A program made the translations under genes and the position numbers. This document shows, piece by piece, positions 7,947-14,977 of a stretch of 33,720 nt of DNA; the stretch's first letter is position 1, and every line of letters starts with the position of its first letter. Source of the stretch: JAVWHX01 sp036639875 (lineage in GTDB: Bacteria; Bacillota_I; Bacilli_A; Erysipelotrichales; Coprobacillaceae); assembly GCA_036639875.1 (NCBI GenBank), contig JAVWHX010000021.1, positions 1 to 33,720 on the forward strand. The letters run 5' to 3'. The notes beneath the pieces are model-generated. The model did no database searches. It had not been told where the DNA came from and saw only the letters and a list, made by a program, of their open reading frames with translations.

Positions 7947-7976
7947 ATGAACTTTAAAAAAGATGAAGTCAAATGA
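7947..7976 (+). other. Nine-codon mini-ORF (gene remnant or leader peptide)
   Basis: AAGAAGGTGAG directly precedes an ATG that reads MNFKKDEVK and then stops. The ribosome binding site is excellent but the frame is only nine codons. It lies between a terminator and the strong promoter at 8069, with no promoter of its own that I can see. Most likely it is the surviving start of a decayed gene. The remainder of 7911-8068 holds no gene that I can support. Confidence 0.25.
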
Positions 7977-8068
7977 TTGTACAGAACAATAAATTTCTAA
8001 TTAAAAGAATAGTTTTAGACTGTTTGATTTGATAAAAACATGTTATGGGTTTTGGAAACTTGTTTCTA

Positions 8069-8098
8069 TTGACAATTTTTTTGTAATATGGATATAAT
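8069..8098 (+). promoter_or_regulatory. Consensus sigma-A promoter of the FAD oxidoreductase gene
   Basis: TTGACA (8069-8074), 18 bases, TATAAT (8093-8098): both hexamers are perfect consensus. Transcription would start near 8105, giving a leader of only about 38 bases. Confidence 0.8.
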
Positions 8099-8111
8099 AA
8101 ACGAGGATAGT

Positions 8112-8142
8112 TCATTTATGCCCAGAAATGAGGCGTTTTTTT
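8112..8142 (+). promoter_or_regulatory. Attenuator-like leader with two exclusive hairpins
   Basis: TCATTT (8112-8117) can pair with AAATGA (8126-8131). Alternatively ATGCC (8118-8122) can pair with GGCGT (8132-8136), which is followed by a T-run up to the start codon and buries the GAGG ribosome binding site (8130-8133). The two hairpins overlap and cannot form together. Confidence 0.4.
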
Positions 8143-9561
8143 ATGGATAAAAAATATGATGTTATTATTGTTGGAGCTGGACCAGCAGGGATAATGGCAA
8201 GTTATGAATTTTACTTAAAAGATCCGAGTAAGAAAGTATTATTAATTGATAAAGGACAAGATGTTATGAATAGACATTGTCCAATTAAAGATAAAAAGAT
8301 TAAAAGTTGTCCAATTATCAAAGATAATGAACCAGGATGTTTACCAGCATGTTCTATTACTTCTGGATTTGGTGGTGCAGGAGCATATTCTGATGGTAAG
8401 TTTAATATTACAAGTGAATTTGGTGGTTGGTTAACTGATTATATGGATAATAAAGATGTAGAAGAAGTTATTCAATATGTTGATGAGTTATACTTAAGAC
8501 ATGGAGCAACTCTAGATATTACTGATCCAACGACTGAAAAGATTAGAGAGATTGAAAAAAGAGGTTATGCTGTTGGATTAAAACTTTTAAGAGCAAAGGT
8601 TCGTCATTTAGGTACTGAAGAGAATTTAAGAATTATGACAGAGATGTCTAATGACTTAAAGGCCCATATTGATGAACAATTTAAAACTGCAGTTAAAGAT
8701 ATCGTTGTTGAAAATAATAGAGTTAAAGGTATTGTCTTAGAGAATGATGAAATGATTGAAGCTGATTATGTTGTTTTAGCACCAGGTAGAGATGGTTCAA
8801 CATGGTTAACAAAGATTTTAAAACAACAAGGATTAGACTTATATAATAATCAAGTTGATATTGGAGTTCGTGTAGAAACAAGTAATATTGTTATGGATGA
8901 AATTAATAAAAACTTATATGAAGGTAAGTTTGTATATAATGCATCAGTAGGAACAAAAGTAAGAACTTTCTGTTCTAATCCAAGTGGGCATGTCGTTGTT
9001 GAAAATCATTCAGGAACTATGTTAGCAAATGGACACGCATATCATGATCCTAAATTAGGAAGTCCTAATACAAACTTTGCATTACTTGTATCACATACAT
9101 TTAGTGAACCATTTAATGAACCAAATGAATTTGCTCATGAAGTCTCAGGACTTGCGAACATGTTATCTCATGGTGGGATTATTGTTCAAAGATATGGTGA
9201 TATTAAAAGAGGAAGACGTACAACTGAAAAACGTCTTAAAGAAGGTTATACTGTTCCAACTTTAGCAGAAGCTGTTCCTGGTGACTTAGGTTTAGTCTTA
9301 CCATATAATACAATGAAGTCTATTATTGAAATGATTGAAGCATTGGATCATGTAACGCCAGGTATTGCAAATGAACATACATTACTTTATGGTGTAGAAG
9401 CAAAATTCTATTCAGCGAGACCAAAAGTAAGAAAAGGTTTTGAAAGTGAAATAGATGGTTTATATGTTGGTGGTGATGGTGCTGGTTTAACAAGAGGGCT
9501 TGCTCAAGCAGGTGCTAATGGTATTATTATTGCTAGAGATATTATCGAAAAAAGTAAATAA
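8143..9561 (+). CDS. FAD-dependent oxidoreductase (COG2509-type dehydrogenase)
   Basis: A 472-residue flavoprotein. The N-terminal Rossmann motif 'YDVIIVGAGPAGIMAS' (G11, G13, G16) binds FAD. 'CSITSGFGGAGAYSDGKFN' and the C-terminal 'GLYVGGDGAGLTRGLAQAGANG' are hallmarks of the uncharacterised FAD-dependent dehydrogenases of COG2509, related to HI0933-like and geranylgeranyl-reductase-like flavoproteins. The reaction is unknown. A cysteine cluster (HCPI..K.K..SCPII.....GC.PAC at about residues 45-72) is notable and could bind metal or be redox active. The ATG at 8143 is chosen because GAGG at 8130-8133 is correctly spaced; an ATG at 8128 in frame has no ribosome binding site. The gene is a single unit with a consensus promoter and a strong terminator. 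Confidence 0.9.
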   Translation: MDKKYDVIIVGAGPAGIMASYEFYLKDPSKKVLLIDKGQDVMNRHCPIKDKKIKSCPIIKDNEPGCLPACSITSGFGGAGAYSDGKFNITSEFGGWLTDYMDNKDVEEVIQYVDELYLRHGATLDITDPTTEKIREIEKRGYAVGLKLLRAKVRHLGTEENLRIMTEMSNDLKAHIDEQFKTAVKDIVVENNRVKGIVLENDEMIEADYVVLAPGRDGSTWLTKILKQQGLDLYNNQVDIGVRVETSNIVMDEINKNLYEGKFVYNASVGTKVRTFCSNPSGHVVVENHSGTMLANGHAYHDPKLGSPNTNFALLVSHTFSEPFNEPNEFAHEVSGLANMLSHGGIIVQRYGDIKRGRRTTEKRLKEGYTVPTLAEAVPGDLGLVLPYNTMKSIIEMIEALDHVTPGIANEHTLLYGVEAKFYSARPKVRKGFESEIDGLYVGGDGAGLTRGLAQAGANGIIIARDIIEKSK

Positions 9562-9566
9562 AAGTC

Positions 9567-9597
9567 AAAACATGTTACAAAGTTTGTAACATGTTTT
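9567..9597. terminator. Bidirectional intrinsic terminator
   Basis: AAAACATGTTACAAA and TTTGTAACATGTTTT are perfect complements around a single G, giving a stem of about 13 pairs with a small loop. T-rich flanks exist on both strands. It separates the oxidoreductase gene from the convergent RpiR gene. Confidence 0.88.
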
Positions 9598-9623
9598 TAT
9601 ATACCTGTTAAATATTTCCTATT

Positions 9624-10331
9624 TTATGATTCTGTTATACACTGTGTATCAGAGGGCAAGTATGAGCAAAGGAGTGATTCAAAAGCCAATAAAACTTCAC
9701 CGAAGAAAGTATTAGGGTTTTGAAAGCTATGATGGAAAGAATTATATTCTCCAAGTTGGATAAACAAAGTTGAACAATCATGCAATGTAGAATTCTTATT
9801 AGAAGAAAAAGCAATAATATCAATATGATGCTTATATGCATTATCAACCAGTTCAACAAGTCTGGGAGTTTTGGCAGAATGACTAATGACAATAAATAAA
9901 CATTCATCTTGATGAATATGATCTAACATTTCAGTATGAACGACAGACATACAACAATAACCATTAATTGTTAAACGTTGTTGTATATAGTCAGCAATAC
10001 TTGAAGAAAAACCTAAACCAAAAACAACAATCTTCTTATTTTTATACTTATCTAATAATTGTGAAAACATAGGGATATATTGATTGATATAATCTAAAGA
10101 AGAATCATGTGAATCTGTTTGATTAGAAAATGAAAAAATCATATCAGAGTAACCTGAAAAACCAAATTTTTTACAAAGTTTATAAATAGCAGATGTAGAT
10201 GTATAATTCTCTTTTGCCATTTGCCGTATTCCGATATCTTTTAGATGATGAAGATTATGATTAATATAATCAATAATCTGAATCTCTAAATCATTCAACT
10301 CATATTTTTCGATTAAATGTTCTATGTTCAT
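9624..10331 (-). CDS. RpiR/MurR-family transcriptional regulator
   Basis: A 235-residue regulator. An N-terminal RpiR-type helix-turn-helix (about residues 10-75: 'IGIRQMAKENYTSTSAIYKL' then CKKFGFSGYSD) precedes a SIS sugar-phosphate-binding domain starting near residue 95 ('KIVVFGLGFSSSIADYIQQR', then 'CLFIVISHSAKTPRLVELV'). Members sense phosphosugars made by their target pathway. It is divergent from the gene pair ending in PTS EIIC, with only 50 bases between the starts, so it very likely controls that pair and itself. GAGGTGG precedes its ATG. Confidence 0.92.
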   Translation of the reverse strand: MNIEHLIEKYELNDLEIQIIDYINHNLHHLKDIGIRQMAKENYTSTSAIYKLCKKFGFSGYSDMIFSFSNQTDSHDSSLDYINQYIPMFSQLLDKYKNKKIVVFGLGFSSSIADYIQQRLTINGYCCMSVVHTEMLDHIHQDECLFIVISHSAKTPRLVELVDNAYKHHIDIIAFSSNKNSTLHDCSTLFIQLGEYNSFHHSFQNPNTFFGEVLLAFESLLCSYLPSDTQCITES

Positions 10332-10381
10332 ACTACCACCTCATCTCTATTATGTCATAGAAAATTTAAAGGAGCAAGAAA
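10332..10381. promoter_or_regulatory. Compact divergent promoter region, RpiR / PTS
   Basis: Only 50 bases separate the RpiR start and the start of the RarA-like gene. It includes both ribosome binding sites (GAGGTGG on the minus strand; AAAGGAGC on the plus strand). A minus-strand CATAAT is the best -10. The plus-strand promoter must overlap the RpiR gene or use TATTAT near 10349. Sites for RpiR would have to overlap these. Confidence 0.35.
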
Positions 10382-10993
10382 ATGAAAAAAACAATGTATG
10401 ACCCATGGTCAAAAATTACAACAAGAAATGGATATGCCGGAGATGAAGTGATTTCATCTTTACAAAAATCAATTAGAAGATCTAAACCTGAAGATGCATG
10501 TATGTTTGCATATGAAATGTATATTTCTTCACCACAACTATTAGATAAAATGTGGAGAAGACTATTAACTATCTCAGTAGAAGATATTGGAATGGGGGAT
10601 CCTCAAGCTGCTGTCTTGGTGAATAACTTATATCAAATGTCTAAGAACTTTGATTATTCTGATGGTGATCAACCAATGTACTTTATTCATGCAATTAGAT
10701 ACTTATGTGATTGTGAAAAAGATAGATCTAGTGATTTATTAAAGAATATTGTGATTAAATCTTTTGCAATGGGAAGATTCCCAGAAGTACCAGATGTGGC
10801 TTTAGATAAACATACTGTAAGAGGACAACAAATGGGAAGAGATTCATTCCACTTCTTACATGAAGCTAGTAAAGTTATTCCACAAATGGAAGTAGATAAT
10901 GATTATAAAGAAAGATATGCAAAAATATTAGAAGAATATAATCCTGAAGATGTATGTGATACAACATTTACATATAACGGATGGCAATTCTAA
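10382..10993 (+). CDS. Free-standing RarA/MgsA C-terminal domain protein
   Basis: A 203-residue protein resembling only the C-terminal part of the clamp-loader-like AAA+ ATPases RarA/MgsA/WRNIP1. Visible signatures are 'ISSLQKSIRRSKPEDACMFA', 'LLDKMWRRLLTISVEDIGMG' followed by DPQA, 'AIRYLCDCEKDRSSD', and a histidine/arginine region 'VPDVALDKHTVRGQQMGR'. In full-length RarA this region forms the tetramer and follows the ATPase core; here no Walker A or B is present, and the ribosome binding site AAAGGAGC directly precedes this ATG, so the ATPase part is absent and not merely unread. It sits 13 bases before the EIIC gene and divergent from an RpiR regulator, a sugar-transport setting and not a DNA-repair one. 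Its function is unknown. Confidence 0.8.
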   Translation: MKKTMYDPWSKITTRNGYAGDEVISSLQKSIRRSKPEDACMFAYEMYISSPQLLDKMWRRLLTISVEDIGMGDPQAAVLVNNLYQMSKNFDYSDGDQPMYFIHAIRYLCDCEKDRSSDLLKNIVIKSFAMGRFPEVPDVALDKHTVRGQQMGRDSFHFLHEASKVIPQMEVDNDYKERYAKILEEYNPEDVCDTTFTYNGWQF

Positions 10994-11006
10994 GGGGAGA
11001 GAGAAT

Positions 11007-12284
11007 ATGTTTGTCAATAAATTAGAGAGTATTTTAGGTCCTATTTCAGAAAAATTAGGAAAGCAAAAGCATTTACAAGCGATATCAGCAGGAATGATGA
11101 TGACGCTTGGATTAATTGTTATTGGTTGTTTATTCTTGATTGTTGCGAATCCACCAATTAATTTAGATTTGGTTGATAGAAATACAGGTAATATCTTTTT
11201 AAAGATGTTAATTGAATGGAAATTATTTGCTGTAGCAAACTATGATGTTCTTACTGTTCCATATAATTTAACAATGGGACTTATGGGAATGATTACTTCA
11301 TTTGGTGTAGCATATTGCTTAGCAGCTAGTTACAATATGAAAGCATCTATTTATGGAATTATCTCAATGTGTTGTTTCTTAATGGTAAGTGCTCCAATTA
11401 AAGATGGAACTTTATCAATGGGATATTTAGGGAGTGATGGTTTATTTGTAGCATTAGTTATTAGTTTATTATCAGTTGAAATTTCACGATTAATTTCACA
11501 TAAATTTGTGATTAAGTTCCCTGATAGTGTACCTAGTGCAGTTACAGACTTTGTTAATTCTTTATTACCTTTATTCTTTAATATTGTTGTTATTTATGGT
11601 TTAAATATTATTGTTGTAGCAACAACAGGAAAAGCATTACCGCAATTAATTATGTCATTCTTAACACCAGCTATTGCAGGTGTAGATAATATTTGGGTTT
11701 ACATGGCAATCTTTGCTTTTTCAAATATCTTATGGTTATTTGGGATTAATGGAACATCAATTATTTTTCCAATTGTATTTGCAGCTGGTATAGCAAATAC
11801 AGGATTAAATGGAGATTTAGTACAAGCAGGATCTGATCCAACTCATATCATGAATTTACAAATGTTTAGATATGCAATTATGGGTGGTGCTGGAAATACG
11901 TTAGGATTGGTTATCTTAATGTGTATGTCTAAATCACAACATATTAAAACAATTGGTCGTTTAAGTGTGGTACCAGGAATATGTAATATTAATGAACCAG
12001 TTATCTTTGGAGGACCTATTGTCTTAAATCCAGTACTAGCAATACCATTTATCTTAATGCCTTGTATTACAATTGGATTAGGACATTTAGTTCAAGCACT
12101 TGGTTGGGTAGGATTAGGATATATTGTTGATCCATCATTCACACCATTTATGGCACAAGCATTCTTATCAGCGTTAGATATAAGAAATGTTATCTTTATG
12201 TTTGTATTGGTGTTATTATCAATGGCTGTTTATTATCCATTCTTTAAAGTTTATGAAAGAAAAACTATTGAAACAGAAAAATAA
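11007..12284 (+). CDS. PTS EIIC subunit, lactose/cellobiose family
   Basis: A 425-residue membrane protein of the PTS EIIC family. The N-terminus 'LESILGPISEKLGKQKHLQA' precedes about ten hydrophobic segments, and the substrate-site signature 'NINEPVIFGGPIVLNP' lies near residue 330. It imports and phosphorylates a beta-glucoside-like sugar together with EIIA and EIIB. Neither EIIA nor EIIB is adjacent; the EIIB at 3786 is of the matching family and is a possible partner. AAGGGGAG precedes the ATG at 11007; an upstream in-frame ATG at 10950 lies inside the preceding gene and is rejected. The gene ends at the terminator at 12291 and is probably controlled by the divergent RpiR protein. Confidence 0.93.
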   Translation: MFVNKLESILGPISEKLGKQKHLQAISAGMMMTLGLIVIGCLFLIVANPPINLDLVDRNTGNIFLKMLIEWKLFAVANYDVLTVPYNLTMGLMGMITSFGVAYCLAASYNMKASIYGIISMCCFLMVSAPIKDGTLSMGYLGSDGLFVALVISLLSVEISRLISHKFVIKFPDSVPSAVTDFVNSLLPLFFNIVVIYGLNIIVVATTGKALPQLIMSFLTPAIAGVDNIWVYMAIFAFSNILWLFGINGTSIIFPIVFAAGIANTGLNGDLVQAGSDPTHIMNLQMFRYAIMGGAGNTLGLVILMCMSKSQHIKTIGRLSVVPGICNINEPVIFGGPIVLNPVLAIPFILMPCITIGLGHLVQALGWVGLGYIVDPSFTPFMAQAFLSALDIRNVIFMFVLVLLSMAVYYPFFKVYERKTIETEK

Positions 12285-12290
12285 AAAAAT

Positions 12291-12319
12291 GAAGAAGAGT
12301 GATTTGCTCTTCTTTTTTT
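12291..12319 (+). terminator. Intrinsic terminator after EIIC
   Basis: AAGAAGAG (12292-12299) and CTCTTCTT (12307-12314), seven-base loop, T-run to 12319. Confidence 0.88.
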
Positions 12320-12338
12320 GTCAAAATATGCACTTTTT

Positions 12339-12367
12339 TTGATTGTTTTGTCAGATTAGGGCATAAT
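12339..12367 (+). promoter_or_regulatory. Predicted sigma-A promoter of the PepSY lipoprotein gene
   Basis: TTGATT (12339-12344), 17 bases, CATAAT (12362-12367). Confidence 0.6.
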
Positions 12368-12386
12368 GAAGATAGGAGATGATAAT

Positions 12387-13109
12387 ATGAAGAGAATAAA
12401 AGGTTTATTACTTATATGTTTAGCAATGACAATGGTTGCTTGTGGTAATAATAACGCAAAAGAAGAGAAAGCTAAAATTACTGTTGAAGAAGCAAAAGAT
12501 GTCGCTTTAAAACATGCTAATTTAGAAATGGGTGAAGTAAAATTTACTGAAGAAGAAACAGAATACAATAAATATGATTTTGAATTTACTTCTGGAAATA
12601 CAAGATATGAATATGAGATTGATGCTGTTACTGGTAAAATATTGAATTATGATCATGAAACAATGAATCAAGCACCAGCTTCTACAACTTCTTTAACATT
12701 ACAAAAAGCGAAGGAAATAGCATTAACAGATGCTTCTTTAAAAGAAACTGATGTAACTTTTACACAAACAAAAGAAGAGTTAGAAAATAACATAAAGACA
12801 TATGAAATAGATTTTACGACTAAGGATAAAAGCTATGAATATGAAATTAATGATCAAGGTATTGTTATAAGTTATCATTTAAAGTTTAAAACAAATCCTA
12901 CTGTTACTAAAACAATCACTTTAGATGAAGCGAAAACAATTGTTTTAAAGCATTCTAAAATGGAAAATCAAAATACATCATTTACAAAAACAAAAGATGA
13001 GGTTGATGATGGAGTGAAGGTTTATGATATAGAATTTCAAACTCAAGAAAAGAAATATGAGTATGAAGTTGCAATGGATGGTACAATTTTAAGTTATGAA
13101 ATCAAATAG
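12387..13109 (+). CDS. Lipoprotein with three PepSY repeats
   Basis: A 240-residue exported protein. 'MKRIKGLLLICLAMTMVAC' is a lipoprotein signal peptide with Cys19 as the predicted lipidation site, so it should sit on the outer face of the membrane. Three PepSY repeats follow, about residues 32-92, 100-165 and 175-240. Each starts 'I/LT..EAK.IAL..A' and ends 'Y.YEI.A..G.IL.Y'. PepSY domains are thought to inhibit or bind secreted peptidases; no peptidase is adjacent. AGGAGATGAT precedes the ATG at 12387; an in-frame ATG at 12366 has no site. It is a single-gene unit between terminators. Confidence 0.92.
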   Translation: MKRIKGLLLICLAMTMVACGNNNAKEEKAKITVEEAKDVALKHANLEMGEVKFTEEETEYNKYDFEFTSGNTRYEYEIDAVTGKILNYDHETMNQAPASTTSLTLQKAKEIALTDASLKETDVTFTQTKEELENNIKTYEIDFTTKDKSYEYEINDQGIVISYHLKFKTNPTVTKTITLDEAKTIVLKHSKMENQNTSFTKTKDEVDDGVKVYDIEFQTQEKKYEYEVAMDGTILSYEIK

Positions 13110-13127
13110 AACCAAAAGGTTCTTTTT
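13108..13127 (+). terminator. Intrinsic terminator overlapping a stop codon
   Basis: AGAACC (13108-13113) and GGTTCT (13118-13123), AAAA loop, T-run. The stem begins in the TAG stop of the PepSY gene. Confidence 0.85.
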
Positions 13128-13133
13128 GTTTAG

Positions 13134-13162
13134 TTTACAAGATATTTGTTTTCTATTATAAT
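13134..13162 (+). promoter_or_regulatory. Predicted sigma-A promoter of the folD operon
   Basis: TTTACA (13134-13139), 17 bases, TATAAT (13157-13162), 26 bases upstream of the folD start. Confidence 0.7.
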
Positions 13163-13188
13163 AAGGTCATAAAAAGGGGAGTGGTTTG

Positions 13189-14034
13189 ATGATTATAGAT
13201 GGTAAAGTGATTTCATTAAAGAGAAAAGAAGAATTAAAAGATAAAATAGAGTGTTTAAGTCAAGCAGGGAAAAGAATTCCTAAGTTAGTGGTTGTCTTAG
13301 TTGGAGATAATCAAGCAAGTCAAACATATGTTAGAAATAAAGAAAGAGGATGTGCCTATGTAGGTATGTTATCAGAAATGATTTGTTTAGAAGAATCAAT
13401 TAAAGAAGAAGTATTAATTGATATTGTTACTCAATTGAATAATGATGATTCTGTTGATGGTATTTTAGTACAACTACCATTGCCTAAACATATTGATGAA
13501 AATAAGATATTAGACTTGATCTTACCTGAAAAAGATGTTGATGGATTTCATCCTAACAATGTTGCAAAATTAATGTTAGGACAAGATGGATTAGTTCCTT
13601 GTACTCCTAAAGGGATGATGGTTTTACTTGATGAAATTGATTATGATTTAACAGGTAAAGAAGTTGTTGTGGTAGGAAGAAGTAATATTGTTGGAAAACC
13701 TATTTCTTTGTTGTGTTTACAAAAACATGCGACTGTTACAATTGCACATTCTAGAACAAAAGATTTAAAAGAAGTATGTAAGCGTGCTGATGTTTTGATT
13801 GCAGCTATTGGAAAGGCTAAATTCTTTAATTCAGATTATATTAAAGAAGGTGCAGTTGTTTTAGATGTTGGAATTAATAGAGATGAGAATAATAAATTAT
13901 GTGGTGATGTTGATTTTGATGATGTGAAAGATCTTGTTTCATATATTACACCAGTTCCAGGTGGAGTTGGACCAATGACTATCGCTATGTTGTTGGAGAA
14001 TACATTACAAGCATATACTCAAAGAGAGGGATAA
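13189..14034 (+). CDS. folD: Methylenetetrahydrofolate dehydrogenase / cyclohydrolase
   Basis: A 281-residue FolD, full length. It interconverts methylene-, methenyl- and 10-formyl-tetrahydrofolate using NADP in the cytoplasm, supplying one-carbon units for purines and formyl-Met-tRNA. Catalytic Tyr47 and Lys51 lie in 'SQTYVRNKERG'. Other signatures are 'DGILVQLPLPKHI', 'KDVDGFHPNN', 'VVVGRSNIVGKP' (NADP loop), 'GAVVLDVGIN' and 'ITPVPGGVGPMT'. AAAAGGGGAG precedes the ATG at 13189; the TTG one codon earlier is not needed. It leads a three-gene operon with DUF951 and a GNAT enzyme. Confidence 0.97.
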   Translation: MIIDGKVISLKRKEELKDKIECLSQAGKRIPKLVVVLVGDNQASQTYVRNKERGCAYVGMLSEMICLEESIKEEVLIDIVTQLNNDDSVDGILVQLPLPKHIDENKILDLILPEKDVDGFHPNNVAKLMLGQDGLVPCTPKGMMVLLDEIDYDLTGKEVVVVGRSNIVGKPISLLCLQKHATVTIAHSRTKDLKEVCKRADVLIAAIGKAKFFNSDYIKEGAVVLDVGINRDENNKLCGDVDFDDVKDLVSYITPVPGGVGPMTIAMLLENTLQAYTQREG

Positions 14035-14036
14035 AT

Positions 14037-14234
14037 ATGGAATATAATTTAAATGATGTTGTGGAAATGAAAAAACAACATCCTTGTAAGAAGTCTACAC
14101 AATGGCAAATTGTAAGAATGGGTGCTGATATTAAGATTAAATGCTTAGGATGTGGAGCAATTATTATGTTTACACGTAGGGATTTTGAAAAGCGTTTAAA
14201 GAAGGTTGTTGAGCATGCAAATCAGGAAGATTGA
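14037..14234 (+). CDS. DUF951 family protein
   Basis: A 65-residue basic protein of the DUF951 family, widespread in Firmicutes. 'YNLNDVVEMKKQHPC' at the start, 'W.IVRMGADIKIKCLGCG' and 'IMFTRRDFEKRLKKV' are the family pattern. The cysteines at 17, 42 and 45 look like a small metal site. Its role is unknown; in related genomes it often lies near ychF, folD or chromosome-partition genes. It starts two bases after the folD stop, so it is translationally coupled. Confidence 0.92.
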   Translation: MEYNLNDVVEMKKQHPCKKSTQWQIVRMGADIKIKCLGCGAIIMFTRRDFEKRLKKVVEHANQED

Positions 14235-14682
14235 AAAGAAGGATAATGAGCAAGTTGAGCAACTGATTAGAACTTGTTTAATTGAATTTAATGCAAATCA
14301 AGCTGGTTGTGCATGGGAAGATGATTTAAGTCATTTTTATGAGTTTTATCAAGATGAGAAGAGTTTGTATTTGGTTGTTGAAGATAATGGAAAGATTGTT
14401 GCTGGTTGTGGAATTGGTCAAATTGAGGGATATCCTGATATTTGTGAACTTCAAAAGATGTATGCTTATAAAGAAACAAGAGGTAGTGGAATTGCTCAAG
14501 AATTATTAGATATGTCTTTAGAGTTTGCTAGAAAATATTATAAGCAATGTTATTTGGATACTTTTGAACATATGGTTGCAGCAAATCGTTTTTATATAAA
14601 AAATGGATTTGTGTTATTAGATCAACCTTTAATAAAAGGACCACATTATGCATGTGATAAATGGTATATAAGAGATTTATAA
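14215..14682 (+). CDS. GNAT-family N-acetyltransferase
   Basis: A 155-residue GNAT enzyme, transferring an acetyl group from acetyl-CoA to an amine. 'LYLVVEDNGKIVAGCGIGQI', 'ICELQKMYAYKETRGSGIAQ' (motif A, the CoA-binding R/Q-x-x-G-x-G/A loop reads 'TRGSGIA') and 'AANRFYIKNGFVLLDQPL' (motif B) are typical. The substrate is not predictable. The ATG at 14215, behind GAAGG, overlaps the DUF951 gene by 20 bases, so the three genes form one operon ending at the terminator at 14682. Confidence 0.9.
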   Translation: MQIRKIEKKDNEQVEQLIRTCLIEFNANQAGCAWEDDLSHFYEFYQDEKSLYLVVEDNGKIVAGCGIGQIEGYPDICELQKMYAYKETRGSGIAQELLDMSLEFARKYYKQCYLDTFEHMVAANRFYIKNGFVLLDQPLIKGPHYACDKWYIRDL

Positions 14683-14724
14683 AAGTGATGATATAATCAG
14701 GATAAATTATAGCATCACTTTTTT
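14682..14724 (+). terminator. Intrinsic terminator of the folD operon
   Basis: AAAGTGATG (14682-14690) pairs with CATCACTTT (14713-14721), with an inner TATAAT/ATTATA stem, followed by T to 14724. Beyond it, 14725-14843 shows no gene, only weak AT-rich hairpins. Confidence 0.85.
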
Positions 14725-14843
14725 ACTTTGCTAAATCAATTCTATAAATTTGATTTGGTTTTTGAACAATTCTATTTTTCAGTGATCTGAGATTATCACT
14801 TATTAATCATATTGTTAGTATAAGAATTTTTTTGTTTTAAAGT

Positions 14844-14872
14844 AAAAACCCTTGCCAATAATGACAAGGGTT
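14844..14872 (-). terminator. Intrinsic terminator of the repeat RNA
   Basis: On the minus strand AACCCTTG pairs with CAAGGGTT (14872-14865 with 14854-14847) and is followed by a T-run (14848-14844). On the plus strand the hairpin has no T-run. Confidence 0.85.
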
Positions 14873-14925
14873 CAAGGGCGCTAAGGCCATAATATTGAAT
14901 TTCAAGGGCGTGTAGCCATAATTCA
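14844..14925 (-). ncRNA. Putative small repeat RNA, type III antitoxin-like
   Basis: A promoter (14931-14959), two tandem repeats (14871-14930) and a terminator (14844-14872) define a minus-strand transcript of about 80 bases with no reading frame of note. Each repeat contains the core TTATGGC, five or six variable bases, then GCCCTTGAA, so each can form a GGC/GCC hairpin. The third, degenerate unit may be merged with the terminator (ATTATTGGC then AAGGG). This promoter-repeats-terminator cassette is how antitoxin RNAs of type III toxin-antitoxin systems (ToxIN, CptIN, TenpIN) are built, but here it follows the toxin gene. The function is inference. Confidence 0.6.
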
Positions 14926-14930
14926 ATTAT
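14871..14930 (-). repeat. Two tandem 30-base repeats
   Basis: On the plus strand, units 14871-14900 and 14901-14930 both begin TTCAAGGGCG, share GCCATAA, and end with an ATTGAAT or TTCAAT element. The period is 30 bases. They lie wholly inside the predicted RNA. Confidence 0.8.
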
Positions 14931-14959
14931 ATATTAGCACCTAACTTAGTCTATGTCAA
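14931..14959 (-). promoter_or_regulatory. Strong sigma-A promoter of the repeat RNA
   Basis: On the minus strand TTGACA (14959-14954), 17 bases, TAATAT (14936-14931). It lies in the gap between the toxin stop (14978) and the repeats, so the RNA can be made independently of the toxin mRNA. Confidence 0.75.
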
Positions 14960-14977
14960 TATTTTAAAAAATATACA

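Noticed and set aside
10950..11006. Longer N-terminus for the PTS EIIC protein from the ATG at 10950
   Set aside because: It lies wholly inside the preceding gene in another frame, while AAGGGGAG and the conserved N-terminus support 11007.
14871..14930. CRISPR array
   Set aside because: Only two repeat units in immediate tandem with no spacers and no cas genes; a promoter and terminator frame them as a small RNA.
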